From Streptococcus sp. 'caviae' (GTDB lineage Bacteria > Bacillota > Bacilli > Lactobacillales > Streptococcaceae), in contig NZ_MOWR01000010.1 of assembly GCF_001937065.1 (NCBI RefSeq), positions 1-48,899 of the forward strand: DNA of 48,899 nt, given 5' to 3'. Of the stretch, positions 8,926-16,835 are shown piece by piece. Under the pieces are notes generated by a model, which worked only from the letters and a program-made list of their open reading frames with translations, had not been told where the DNA came from and searched no databases. Position numbers and translations under genes: made by a program. Every line of letters begins with the position of its first letter. Positions within the stretch are counted from its first letter, which is position 1.

Positions 8926-9561
8926 TTAATCCGGCAGAGTCAGCAGTGCCAGGATTTGTTTTTCAATGAGGGCCAGATCTTCTTTTTCGGATGGACTGGG
9001 AAGATTAAAAATAAAGCGCTGGGCAAAGTAGGCAAAGAGCAGACCGACATTAATTCGCACGACCTCCAAAGCACTGAGATTGCTGATCTGAGGATTGTTT
9101 TCTTTTAAAACCTGCCAATAATTGGTAAAATCCGCAGTTACCGCTGCTTCAATATTGGCCATCAGTGTTTGCCGCAAGTCAGCATTGACCAGACACTCCT
9201 GAATGAGAATTTTAATCAGCTCTGCATTTTGCACTAAAAATTGAAAGCGATCCTGAACGATAAAGTGGACAGCCTCTTCCAACTTGGTATGAGCTTTTAA
9301 TTGAGGAAGAAAAGCTTTTTTCAGCTCGGGAATCATGGGCTGCATGATTTCTGCCAGCAGGTCGCTTTTGGTCTTAAAATATTTGAAAATAGTTGCCTGA
9401 CTGACACCGGCCCTATCAGCAATTTGAGCGGTAGAAGTACCGCTGTAGCCCTTTTGAGAGAAAAGCTCGATGGCAGCAGCCAGAGTTTTCTTTTTTCCGG
9501 CCGGCATTTTATGATGTTCCAGCCAGTCACGGTAGTTGCCTAAAATAGTATTTTTGTCCAT
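8926..9561 (-). CDS. TetR/AcrR family transcriptional regulator
   Basis: A 211-residue TetR-type repressor. The N-terminal helix-turn-helix spans about residues 15-60 (KTLAAAIELFSQKGYSG, then TAQIADRAGVSQATIFKYF); the remainder is an all-helical ligand/dimer domain. The ATG at 9561 is preceded by GAGGT; a longer in-frame start at 9657 would run back into the permease gene and has no ribosome site. It is the last gene of a three-gene minus-strand operon with an ABC exporter. It is therefore expected to repress its own operon through the palindromes at 11470-11489 and 11509-11526. The ligand is unknown. Confidence 0.88.
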   Translation of the reverse strand: MDKNTILGNYRDWLEHHKMPAGKKKTLAAAIELFSQKGYSGTSTAQIADRAGVSQATIFKYFKTKSDLLAEIMQPMIPELKKAFLPQLKAHTKLEEAVHFIVQDRFQFLVQNAELIKILIQECLVNADLRQTLMANIEAAVTADFTNYWQVLKENNPQISNLSALEVVRINVGLLFAYFAQRFIFNLPSPSEKEDLALIEKQILALLTLPD

Positions 9562-9583
9562 AATTACCTCATTCTTACTTTCA

Positions 9584-10732
9584 TTATACCTTGCGGTAAC
9601 GTTTAAGTCCAATAATATTGAGAATTGTAAGAACGAGAAGGAAAAGCAGGAGGGCAAGCAAGTCGCCTTTGAGGCTCAAAATACTGGTGCCGTGCAGCAC
9701 AACTTTAGACAGAGCGTGCCCGGCATAATAAAGAGGAAGAATTTTTCCGGCTGTCTGCACCCAATCTGCCATTGTATCCAGAGGAATAACTCCTGAAAAG
9801 AACAGCTGAGGGACAATCACTAAAGGAATGAACTGCATCATTTGAAATTCTGAGCTGGCAAGTGTTGACAGTAAAATACCAAAGGAAAGAGCGACCAGGG
9901 CAAAGAGAATGTTAATCAGGATGACATGGGGGATACTGCCTGCTACTTGAAGGTCTAAAAGCCAGATGGTTGACAGGACAATAACGGTTGTTTGGATAGC
10001 AGCGATAAGGCCGTAGGACAGCATATAGCCAAAGACAATGTCAGAACGTTTAACAGGCGTCGCCAGAAGCCTATCGAGGGTTCCTGAGGTTCTTTCTTTA
10101 AGCAGAGCCATACCGGAGATGAGAAATACAAAGAAGAAGACGAAAAAGCCCATAAGGATTGGTGTCATTTTGGTAAAGAAGGTTGTATCTTTATCTCCGT
10201 AAATGTATTTTTCAGACAGCTTTACTTGGTCTTGCAGGTTATCTGCCGGCTTTATTGGCTGGGTTTGAGGAGCTTGTCTGCTGTTGCCTGCTTGCGGCGG
10301 TCTTGCAGCCGTTTGTTGAGCCTTTTGCAGCTGCTTGATCAAATCCTGAATCTGATTTTGCTTGATAGTGCTCTTTAGTATCTGCCGGCTTAGGCTGGTT
10401 TTGCTGGGATCGGTATTTGCGTAAGCAACCTCGTAGTGTTCCTTATCTTTATAAACAAGGACGGCATCTGCCTTTTCATCCTTTAAAGCCTTGATGGCAG
10501 TGCTTTTATTCTCATAAGTTTTAAGGCTGATGTTGTCGAGCTTATCCAGTGAAGCAGAAAGTGTCTGCGGAACATCAACTGCAGCGAAGGTCACCTTGGT
10601 TTCAGTGCTGACTGTAAAGGCGACATTCATAAGCCACATAATGATGACCGGTGCTAAAAACAGCAGCGCCAGCGAACGTTTATCACGCAGCAGCTCAATT
10701 AAAACTTTTTTTGAAATGGCTAAAATTCTCAT
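9584..10732 (-). CDS. ABC-2 type exporter permease
   Basis: Membrane subunit of an ABC exporter. The protein (382 residues from the ATG at 10732; a GTG at 10735 is an alternative) has one N-terminal transmembrane helix (about 18-38) and an extracytoplasmic domain of roughly 140 residues containing a Pro/Gln-rich stretch. A cluster of about five helices from residue 185 to the end follows, including the LLKERTSGTLDRLLATPV motif common in ABC2_membrane_3 permeases. Its start overlaps the ATPase stop (TGATG). The subunits plus TetR resemble drug or toxic-compound exporters; the substrate is not predictable. Confidence 0.88.
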   Translation of the reverse strand: MRILAISKKVLIELLRDKRSLALLFLAPVIIMWLMNVAFTVSTETKVTFAAVDVPQTLSASLDKLDNISLKTYENKSTAIKALKDEKADAVLVYKDKEHYEVAYANTDPSKTSLSRQILKSTIKQNQIQDLIKQLQKAQQTAARPPQAGNSRQAPQTQPIKPADNLQDQVKLSEKYIYGDKDTTFFTKMTPILMGFFVFFFVFLISGMALLKERTSGTLDRLLATPVKRSDIVFGYMLSYGLIAAIQTTVIVLSTIWLLDLQVAGSIPHVILINILFALVALSFGILLSTLASSEFQMMQFIPLVIVPQLFFSGVIPLDTMADWVQTAGKILPLYYAGHALSKVVLHGTSILSLKGDLLALLLFLLVLTILNIIGLKRYRKV

Positions 10733-11451
10733 CACAATTCTCCTTCGGCTTTTAAGAAAACTTCTTCAATAGAATCAACGGCATAGGCTGATTTCAGGCT
10801 TGCCGGGCTGTCAAAGGCTATCATTTGGCCGTCAAGCAGCAAACCAACCTTATCAGTCAGTTCGGCTTCATCCATCACGTGTGTTGTCAGTAAAATACCC
10901 ACACCGTCTTTTTTTAATTGACGCAGTTCCTGCCAAACCTTGCGGCGCAGGGCAGGGTCAATGCCCACAGTGGGTTCGTCTAGGATCAAAAGCCGAGGAT
11001 TTCCCAGCAGAGCAATAGCCAAAGACAAGCGGCGTTTCATACCTCCGGAATAACCTGAGACCGCTTTGTTTAGATGTTCAGATAAGTCAACAACCTGACA
11101 GGCATGGTTGATGGCTTCTGGGATATCGCGTCTGGATAACCCCTTCATCTGGGCGAAGAATTCCATGTTTTCTAAGCCGGAGAGGGATTCATAGAGGGCA
11201 TCGGACTGAGCCATATAGCCAATCTCCCCAAGCACATGGCGGTTGGGCATGCGATGGCTGAGGACGAGTGCATCCCCGCTGTCAGCTTTTTCCATGCCCA
11301 GCATGGTTTTGATCATGGTTGATTTACCTGCTCCGGACGGACCGATTAAACCGATAATTTCCCCTGAGTCTAATTCAAAACTGACCTCGTTGAGAACCAC
11401 CTGCTTACCAAAGTTTTTTCTTAGAGCTTGTAAATTCAGTAATTTTGTCAT
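10732..11451 (-). CDS. ABC exporter ATP-binding protein
   Basis: Nucleotide-binding subunit for the adjacent permease. Walker A is GPSGAGKST, the signature is SGGMKRRLSLA, Walker B is RLLILDEP, and the H-loop is TTHVMDEAE. The ATG at 11451 is chosen because GGAGG lies just before it; an in-frame ATG at 11463 is within that ribosome site region. The resulting length of 239 residues is normal. First gene of the exporter-tetR operon, behind a consensus promoter with two operators. Confidence 0.92.
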   Translation of the reverse strand: MTKLLNLQALRKNFGKQVVLNEVSFELDSGEIIGLIGPSGAGKSTMIKTMLGMEKADSGDALVLSHRMPNRHVLGEIGYMAQSDALYESLSGLENMEFFAQMKGLSRRDIPEAINHACQVVDLSEHLNKAVSGYSGGMKRRLSLAIALLGNPRLLILDEPTVGIDPALRRKVWQELRQLKKDGVGILLTTHVMDEAELTDKVGLLLDGQMIAFDSPASLKSAYAVDSIEEVFLKAEGEL

Positions 11452-11469
11452 AGGAACCTCCATAAGTTA

Positions 11470-11489
11470 GTTAGTGATTAATCACTAAC
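11470..11489. promoter_or_regulatory. Palindromic operator 2 of the tetR-ABC operon
   Basis: Perfect 20-bp palindrome GTTAGTGATTAATCACTAAC between the predicted transcript start (near 11497) and the ATPase ribosome site. Likely bound by the operon's TetR protein. Confidence 0.75.
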
Positions 11490-11503
11490 CTTTTATGACA
11501 ACT

Positions 11504-11532
11504 ATTATAGTGAGTAAACACTCACTTGTCAA
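11504..11532 (-). promoter_or_regulatory. Consensus promoter with embedded operator 1
   Basis: On the minus strand, TTGACA (11532-11527), spacer 17, TATAAT (11509-11504): both hexamers are perfect. An inverted repeat AGTGAGT-N4-ACTCACT (11509-11526) fills the spacer, so a bound repressor would directly block RNA polymerase. It shares AGTGA/TCACT half-sites with operator 2. Confidence 0.85.
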
Positions 11533-11572
11533 GAAAAAATATGTTCTTCATAGAATTGACGGCACATAAAAT

Positions 11573-11623
11573 GGGAACAGGTAAAATCGTTCGGTCGCAA
11601 CAAAACTGATTTTCTCTGTTCCC
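11573..11623 (-). terminator. Probable terminator of the VanZ-like gene
   Basis: Stem GGGAACAG (11573-11580) / CTGTTCCC (11616-11623) plus an inner AAAATC/GATTTT helix. Read on the minus strand it is followed by ATTTTAT, a modest T tail. Confidence 0.6.
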
Positions 11624-11671
11624 TTAGTATGACTTTAACCATGCTCTTAAAAGTCTGTACAGGCTTTCCCA

Positions 11672-12280
11672 TCATGATTGATGAGGTTTGCCGGTCATGT
11701 GTTCCTTGATCCACCTAGGCAGACAGCTCAGATGGAAAAAATTGCCGATAAGCAAACTGATAGCATTTAAACTGATATCTCCTAAATCCAAAACGCCGAG
11801 ATGAAAGACATACTGGCAGCATTCTAAAAGGATGAGCCCCAGCAAAGACAAGCTAAAATTAGCTTTTGTCGGCGGGTACAAAAATCCTAGGGGAATAAAC
11901 ATCAGTAGGTTCATTGCAGGAACGAATCTGCTGCCATTGGCAATGTCATGGATAAAGGAGAGAGGATCGAGCACGAGTCCTTGATGGCCTATATTTTTCA
12001 GGAAGATAACATAGACAAGCAGGAGGCTGTAAATGAGGTAGGAAATGATGATAGTGCTGCTTGTAATTTGCTGCGTGCAGCAAAATTTGAGCAGGACAAA
12101 GGTAAAGTAGGATAAGATAAGAGTGATGATGACATTTAAGAATAAGGCAAAGTCCATGCCATAATTTGAAATATAATGGGCGTAGACTTTCAAGAAGGTG
12201 TCATAGAACCATTTTGCCGCAATAAAAGAGGTCAAAAAGAGCAGGATATTGGCAGTAGAATGATTTTGTTTAGCGATCAT
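11672..12280 (-). CDS. VanZ-like family membrane protein
   Basis: A 202-residue polytopic membrane protein with about five hydrophobic segments. The central NLLMFIPLGFLYP motif and the later LLECCQYVFHLGVLDLGDISLNAISLLIG region (Glu-Gln, then Asp-Ile-x-x-Asn) match the VanZ-like family. Some members give low-level glycopeptide resistance, but most are uncharacterised envelope proteins. The ATG at 12280 is preceded by AAAGGAGG eight bases upstream. It stands alone on the minus strand. It contains unusually many Cys residues near the C-terminus (ECC, SCL). Confidence 0.75.
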   Translation of the reverse strand: MIAKQNHSTANILLFLTSFIAAKWFYDTFLKVYAHYISNYGMDFALFLNVIITLILSYFTFVLLKFCCTQQITSSTIIISYLIYSLLLVYVIFLKNIGHQGLVLDPLSFIHDIANGSRFVPAMNLLMFIPLGFLYPPTKANFSLSLLGLILLECCQYVFHLGVLDLGDISLNAISLLIGNFFHLSCLPRWIKEHMTGKPHQS

Positions 12281-12600
12281 GGTTTTGTCCTCCTTTATGT
12301 TTTGACCAAGTATAACCGAGAAAACTTATAATTTCTTTAAGTCAAAAGGCAAAAGAGTCAATCACAACTGAAAAAACTCTGTTATTTCTGCAGTGGGGAA
12401 ATCCTATCAGGAGTTGGGGCATAAGACTTATAATGAAAAGCGCCAACCGCTGCTTAAAAAGTACCGATGAGACAGCTTAAGAATGTCGCGGAATGACTCG
12501 AAATTAAAGACTCTAACATCAAAAAAGACAGAGCCGACCTAGCCCTATCTCAATCTTAGTTTTTCATCAGCCGCTGCAGCTGACAAAGAGCCAAAATAAA
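12281..12600. other. Gene-free interval with a decayed coding remnant
   Basis: About 320 bases with no intact gene. Around 12395-12475 a plus-strand frame reads VGKSYQELGHKTYNEKRQPL before a stop, and a second frame around 12470-12560 reads on through one stop. This looks like a broken coding sequence, but I cannot assign a family. Confidence 0.4.
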
Positions 12601-12654
12601 AGAGCGGGACGGCAAAATAGATGTCTGCGAAATCACGATTTTTGTCTCACTCTC
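12601..12654. repeat. Interspersed repeat copy A / hairpin downstream of the amino acid ABC operon
   Basis: AGAGCGGGAC (12601-12610) pairs with GTCTCACTCT near 12644-12653 using G-T pairs, around a loop containing ATCACGATT. Its reverse complement carries GAGAGTGAGACAAAAATC, shared except for one base with copy C at 16836-16885. Its position 12 bp after a minus-strand stop suggests it also acts as a terminator. Confidence 0.6.
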
Positions 12655-12665
12655 AGTTTCTTATT

Positions 12666-13406
12666 TTATTTCAAAAAACGCTGCAGGAAAATTTTGGTTC
12701 TTTCTTCCTTAGGATTTTCAAAGATTTGCTGAGGCGTGCCGCTTTCAGCAATGACCCCTTGATCCATGAAGATGACACGGTCTGATACGTCACGGGCGAA
12801 ATCCATTTCATGGGTGACAATCAGCATAGTAAGACCTGACTGAGCCAAGTCTTTCATGGTTTTGAGAACTTCTCCGACCATTTCAGGGTCAAGAGCAGAG
12901 GTCGGCTCATCAAAAAGAATAGCTTCAGGGTTAACAGACAGGGCACGGGCAATAGCGACGCGCTGTTTTTGCCCTCCTGAGAGCTGACTGGGTTTTGCCT
13001 TCCAGTACTGCTCAGTCATTCCAACCTTGTTGAGATTTTCCTTGGCAATTTTTTCCGCCTCGGCATGCTGCCGTTTGAGAACGGTGGTCTGGGCGACAAT
13101 GGCATTTTCCAAAACATTGAGGTTGTTGAATAAATTGAAAGATTGAAATACCATGCCCAGATTCTCACGGTATTTTGTCAAATCGTAGCCTTTTTCAAGG
13201 ACGTTTTGACCGCGGTAGAGAATCTCACCGCCGCTGGGTTCTTCAAGCAGGTTGATCGAGCGCAGCAAGGTGGACTTGCCAGAGCCGGAGGAGCCGATGA
13301 TTGAGATGACTTCTCCTTTTTTGACAGTCAAAGAAATGTCCTTGAGAACCTCGTTTTTGCCGAAAGATTTTTTTAAATGTTTGATTTCTAAAATAGTATC
13401 GGTCAT
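12666..13406 (-). CDS. Polar amino acid ABC transporter ATP-binding protein (GlnQ-like)
   Basis: A 246-residue ATPase of the polar amino acid uptake family. Walker A is GSSGSGKST, the signature is [15 protein letters not shown], Walker B is [12 protein letters not shown], and the H-loop is VTHEMDFA. The ATG at 13406 shares its A with the TAA stop of the upstream permease gene, so the pair is translationally coupled. It powers the fused binding-protein/permease subunit. Substrate is probably glutamine, glutamate or a related amino acid; specificity cannot be read from this subunit. Confidence 0.92.
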   Translation of the reverse strand: MTDTILEIKHLKKSFGKNEVLKDISLTVKKGEVISIIGSSGSGKSTLLRSINLLEEPSGGEILYRGQNVLEKGYDLTKYRENLGMVFQSFNLFNNLNVLENAIVAQTTVLKRQHAEAEKIAKENLNKVGMTEQYWKAKPSQLSGGQKQRVAIARALSVNPEAILFDEPTSALDPEMVGEVLKTMKDLAQSGLTMLIVTHEMDFARDVSDRVIFMDQGVIAESGTPQQIFENPKEERTKIFLQRFLK

Positions 13407-14959
13407 TAATGCGTCTCTCCTTCAATTTGAGTATAATTATCTTGGTCCATCTTTCTTTCAATCAGGCGGAGAATGCGCGTCACAGTAAAGGTTAAAATGA
13501 AATAGATAACAGCGATAATAAAGAATGTTTGGAAATATTGATAGGTCTGTGTGGCCACGGTATTTCCGGAGAAATAAAGCTCAACAACGGAGATAACATT
13601 CAAGACGGATGTATCTTTGATGTTAATGACAAATTCGTTGCCTGTAGCCGGCAGGATATTGCGGATAACCTGAGGAAGCACAATTTTCCTCATGGTTTGT
13701 CCATGGGTGAAACCAAGGGCTGTCGCAGCTTCAAACTGTCCCTTGTCAACAGCGAAGATACCGCCGCGGACAATTTCACTCATGTAGGCTCCGGTATTGA
13801 TGGAAACGATGAAAATAGCTGCCAGCGTACGATCGAGGGAGACGCCAAAGGCTTGGGCAGTGCCGTAATAAATAACCATGGCCTGTACAATCATTGGAGT
13901 TCCGCGGAAGACTTCGATATAGACATTAAGCAGCCAGCCGAAAAGTTTTTGCAGCCAAGACAAAATGAGATTGGAAGCCTTTGGTGCTGTGCGGTAGACA
14001 CCGATTAAAAGTCCGATAACCAGTCCCGCAATCGTACCGATGATTGAAATCAGCAGGGTCACACCGGTTCCGCGCAGCAGCGCTTTCCAGTTGTTTTTAA
14101 GAATCTTGCTGACCTGATTGAAAAAGCTGGATTTGGTCTTTTCTTGGCTGCTATCATCGTGACTGGGCTGCAGCGGAATGATTTTATCCATCAAAGCAAT
14201 CTGCTCTTTTAAGGGAAATTGAGCAAGCGCAGCATTAACCTGTCCCAAGCGCGGGTCTCCCTTACGCATACCAACAGCGATGGCAACATCGGATGAGCTG
14301 ACCTGAAACCCCTTCTTCAGAGAAACCATTTTAAAATCTTTATTGGCCTTGATGGATGAAATAGCTTCAGGGCGCTCGGAGACGTAAGCGTCAATAACAT
14401 TAGAGGCCAGAGCTTGTCTCATCTGAGAAAAATCACCCATAGCTGTTTCCTGCGAAACATCTGGGATCTGACTGATAAGATTGTAAAGGTAAACGCCTTG
14501 CTGGGAGGTTACCTTGGCACCTGAAAAGTCATCAAGACTTTCAGCCTTAGCGTATTTTCCGTCTTTGCGAACCACAAGAACCGGCTCACTGGTATAGTAG
14601 CTGTCAGAGAAGGCAATTTGCTTTTTGCGTTCTTCTGTCGGACTCATGCCGGCGATAATCATGTCAATTTTACCGGATGTAAGGGCCGGTACCAGCCCTT
14701 CCCATTTTGTTTTGACGATTAAGGGCTTTTTACCCAAAGCCTTGGCAATTTTTTTAGCTGTCTGCACATCATATCCGTTGGCATACTGCTTTGTGCCTTC
14801 AATTTGAACAGCGCCGTTGCGGCTGGTGTCCTGGGTCCAGTTGAAAGGGGCGTAAGCAGCTTCCATCCCAACACGTAAATACTCATCTGCCTGGGCTCTT
14901 GTCATGCCTGCAAACAGCATAAAAAGAGCAGCAAGACAGCTTAAAAATGTCTTTTTCAT
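13406..14959 (-). CDS. Amino acid ABC transporter, fused substrate-binding and permease protein
   Basis: A 517-residue fusion. Residues 1-25 are a signal peptide. Residues about 28-265 form a family-3 solute-binding domain ([34 protein letters not shown]). Residues about 285-505 are a permease with the cytoplasmic EAA loop ([11 protein letters not shown], then IVLPQ). Such fusions are usual for streptococcal glutamine-type transporters, so the binding domain is tethered to the membrane instead of being a lipoprotein. Coupled to the ATPase gene by a one-base overlap. A promoter lies at 14993-15021. Two partial CodY-like motifs further upstream (about 15035-15075) are too weak to call. Confidence 0.92.
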   Translation of the reverse strand: MKKTFLSCLAALFMLFAGMTRAQADEYLRVGMEAAYAPFNWTQDTSRNGAVQIEGTKQYANGYDVQTAKKIAKALGKKPLIVKTKWEGLVPALTSGKIDMIIAGMSPTEERKKQIAFSDSYYTSEPVLVVRKDGKYAKAESLDDFSGAKVTSQQGVYLYNLISQIPDVSQETAMGDFSQMRQALASNVIDAYVSERPEAISSIKANKDFKMVSLKKGFQVSSSDVAIAVGMRKGDPRLGQVNAALAQFPLKEQIALMDKIIPLQPSHDDSSQEKTKSSFFNQVSKILKNNWKALLRGTGVTLLISIIGTIAGLVIGLLIGVYRTAPKASNLILSWLQKLFGWLLNVYIEVFRGTPMIVQAMVIYYGTAQAFGVSLDRTLAAIFIVSINTGAYMSEIVRGGIFAVDKGQFEAATALGFTHGQTMRKIVLPQVIRNILPATGNEFVINIKDTSVLNVISVVELYFSGNTVATQTYQYFQTFFIIAVIYFILTFTVTRILRLIERKMDQDNYTQIEGETH

Positions 14960-14992
14960 TAGAAGACTCCTGTATAAAATTTTTCCTCTATC

Positions 14993-15021
14993 ATTTTACA
15001 GGAAAAAGAGCCGCATTTCAA
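14993..15021 (-). promoter_or_regulatory. Promoter of the amino acid ABC transporter operon
   Basis: On the minus strand, TTGAAA (15021-15016), spacer 17, TAAAAT (14998-14993) with an upstream TGT giving an extended -10. The following leader carries CAGGAG before the ATG at 14959. The rest of 15022-15254 shows no gene; a TATAAT at 15220-15225 may drive the truncated ABC gene on the plus strand. Confidence 0.7.
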
Positions 15022-15254
15022 TATCAGTATCTGAATATCCTGAATTTATCAGAACATTAGCGCTGTGAGAGCGGACCAAATGATATTAGTGCCGTGATAG
15101 AATTTTCGCAGCACAGGGTAAAGGTTTCATCAGGGAGCCTCTAAACTGAAACAATAATTTTTACAGCGATATCCATGTCACCTGACACTGATGTCGTTTT
15201 CTTTTTGTTTTTTATCCCTTATAATAACGCCATACCGTTAAGAAAGGAAAAGAT

Positions 15255-15623
15255 ATGAATACCCCAGTTATTGTTGCTCAAACTATCAGAAAAACATTTA
15301 ACAGGACTGTTGCACTTGATGCCATTAGTTTTTCGATTGAAAAGGGTCAAATTTTTGGATTTCTTGGGCCTTCAGGATCAGGAAAAACAACAACGATTAA
15401 TATTTTAACCGGACAGCTAAGAGCAGACAGCGGCAGGTCTTCTATTTTAGGACGAGATTCCCGTGAACTAAGGAGCCAAGAATTGCAGAAAATAGGTTTA
15501 GTCAGCGATACGAGTGGTTTTTATGAAAAAATGTCCCTTTATAACAACCTGCTTTTGAAAGATGCTGAAAAAGCTGATAACCCCTTACACGATTTTGATA
15601 CCTCTCCTTATAAGAGAGGAAAA
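15255..15623 (+). pseudogene. Truncated ABC transporter ATPase
   Basis: The first ~110 residues are a normal ABC ATPase N-terminus: ATG at 15255 after AAGGAAAAG, Walker A GPSGSGKTTT, then a Q-loop-like region (GLVSDTSGFYEKM). The signature motif, Walker B and H-loop are missing. The reading frame instead continues through a junction near 15590-15623 into the start of a different protein. This is best explained by an internal deletion, and the product cannot hydrolyse ATP. It is the first of four damaged genes here. The original type was probably a bacitracin/lantibiotic-type exporter, judging by its small size and neighbours; that is inference. Confidence 0.8.
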
Positions 15624-15780
15624 TTGACTAATTTTCACTTGATTAGACTAATTTTAGATAGCTCTAAGATTAATGCCTTCTATCAAATTTCTTTATTTTT
15701 TATTAGGTATCGTAAATTTTCTGATGATAATTCTTTCCATTAGTAGTTTTATCTATAATTTGCTTGGTTATTTTATTTAG
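15624..15780 (+). pseudogene. Truncated, frameshifted ABC permease fragment
   Basis: A TTG at 15624 after GAGAGGAAAA opens a segment starting TNFHLIRLILDSSKIN. The ATPase frame stops at about 15743. Shifting frame at the six-T run (15696-15701) gives LYFLLGIVNFLMIILSISS and a hydrophobic helix ending at TAG 15778-15780. This reads as the first transmembrane segment of an ABC permease interrupted by a homopolymer indel and missing the rest. Confidence 0.65.
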
Positions 15781-15802
15781 AAGATTGGAAATGAGGAGAA
15801 AA

Positions 15803-15985
15803 ATGAAACATTATGCTCTGCTAAATGGTGTCTATGGCAATGAAACTATGTATGATTTTAAGCCAATTAGGGCAGATAACACTTATTTATATGATAGTCA
15901 AAATAGGAAGTACCTTGATTTAAGAAGCGGCTTATGGAACACTTCGCTCGGTTATATCGATTCTCTGTATCAACGGGTTTCTAAG
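15803..15985 (+). pseudogene. Truncated class III aminotransferase N-terminus
   Basis: ATG at 15803 with GAGGAG at 15793-15798. About 58 residues include ADNTYLYDSQNRKYLDLRSG and LWNTSLGY, the typical N-terminal pattern of class III (omega) aminotransferases. The alignable part ends near 15985, where the sequence becomes the reverse complement of an HTH gene; the frame runs on meaninglessly to 16048. The PLP lysine domain is absent. With the ABC fragments it suggests a lost small-molecule or peptide biosynthesis cluster. Confidence 0.7.
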
Positions 15986-16158
15986 CGATTGGCAATGAAC
16001 TCTAATTTTTCCAGAGTCGGCAAAGACTGTCCGCCCTCAATCCGCTGAAGCTGTCGAATGGTCAGCTTTGTTTCGTCTCCGCACAAAAGGCTTTGTGTCA
16101 GTTGCTGTTGATTTCTTTTGTCTTTAATCCGCTGTCCCAAATCTTCTTTTATTGCCAT
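15970..16158 (-). pseudogene. Truncated HTH (XRE/PlcR-TprA-like) regulator
   Basis: From the ATG at 16158 (preceded by AGGAAG) about 58 residues form an XRE-type HTH: LGQRIKDKRNQQQLTQ, then LTIRQLQRIEGGQSLPTLEK. This wording resembles the N-terminus of the PlcR/TprA quorum-sensing regulators. The TPR peptide-binding domain is missing: the frame ends at 15970 inside the aminotransferase junction. TATAAT at 16192-16187 (minus strand) may be its -10. Two convergent genes broken at the same point imply one deletion. The fragment might still be expressed as a bare DNA-binding domain. Confidence 0.72.
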
Positions 16159-16188
16159 GTTGGTCTTCCTAGTTTTTTGTATGTTCAT

Positions 16189-16411
16189 TATACCGTTCTC
16201 CCCTATATTGTGCTATATCATGAAAGAGACAATTTGATGACGATTCTACTCTTCAAAAAGCAAAACTATAGGTTGTTGTCTTCACTTTGAAGCTGGGCAA
16301 AAAGTTTTATCTCTTTTGTCCTGTTCTAGTTTCACCAGATTGACGCAGTGATTGATTGGCAGTCCTTATCCCTTGCTGGGCAAGTGATAGCGGCCAACCT
16401 AATCAATTATG
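16189..16411. other. Gene-free interval upstream of the regulator fragment
   Basis: No supported gene. ACTATAGG-TTGTTGTC near 16266-16281 recurs in inverted, imperfect form (GTAGACAAACTCTATAGTT) near 16461-16480, so repeats begin here. Small frames present lack ribosome sites. Confidence 0.4.
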
Positions 16412-16454
16412 CGGAGGTGGGACGACAAAATCGAAATCGTGATTTATCACGATT
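16412..16454 (+). repeat. Repeat copy B (left inverted copy)
   Basis: GGTGGGAC then ACAAAATC and the imperfect palindrome AATCGTGATTTATCACGATT (16435-16454). It is the inverted counterpart of copy C at 16836-16885 and bounds a hairpin-rich non-coding segment. Confidence 0.65.
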
Positions 16455-16583
16455 CAGGTTGTAGACAAACTCTATAGTTAGCATTTCACAAGCACACACA
16501 TCTTAGGATAGTATCAATTCACAATCTATAGGAAAAATAGGCGAATTGAACGAGCCTATCCCAGATACTTTCCGCTGAAGCAA

Positions 16584-16614
16584 AAACGCCAGAAATCACT
16601 TATTTCTGGCGTTT
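16584..16614. repeat. 13-bp perfect stem-loop
   Basis: AAACGCCAGAAAT (16584-16596) pairs with ATTTCTGGCGTTT (16602-16614), loop CACTT. No long T run follows, so a simple terminator is only one possibility. Confidence 0.75.
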
Positions 16615-16676
16615 CGGAGATTTTGAGACTTGGGCTCAAAATCTAGGTATGAAATTCCAAAGGAAGTTGCTGCGAC

Positions 16677-16715
16677 GATTGCCGTTAGAAATCGATACTA
16701 TTTCTAACGGCAATC
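16677..16715. repeat. 16-bp perfect stem-loop
   Basis: GATTGCCGTTAGAAAT (16677-16692) pairs perfectly with ATTTCTAACGGCAATC (16700-16715), loop of seven. Not followed by T residues on either strand. Confidence 0.8.
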
Positions 16716-16835
16716 TAATGCAAAACCTAGTCAAAAGCTATAGCGTTGGCGTTTGGTTTTGCCGTCCGTGCTACCTAAGGAAAGTATCATAACACAATAG
16801 TTCTTTTGATAAAATTTGACTTTTTCTTCAGTCTG

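Noticed and set aside
11529..11714. 61-codon minus-strand frame
   Set aside because: It covers the VanZ-gene terminator and the tetR operon promoter, has no ribosome site and no recognisable protein pattern.
13529..14008. 159-codon plus-strand frame opposite the fused amino acid transporter
   Set aside because: Shadow frame created by codon use of the real minus-strand gene.
15035..15075. Two CodY-like motifs upstream of the amino acid ABC operon
   Set aside because: Each matches only about 10 of 15 positions, which is common by chance in AT-rich spacers.
16093..16290. Plus-strand frame antisense to the HTH remnant, ending in a 17-residue possible peptide (MTILLFKKQNYRLLSSL)
   Set aside because: No convincing ribosome site, and it does not resemble SHP or Phr pheromone precursors.
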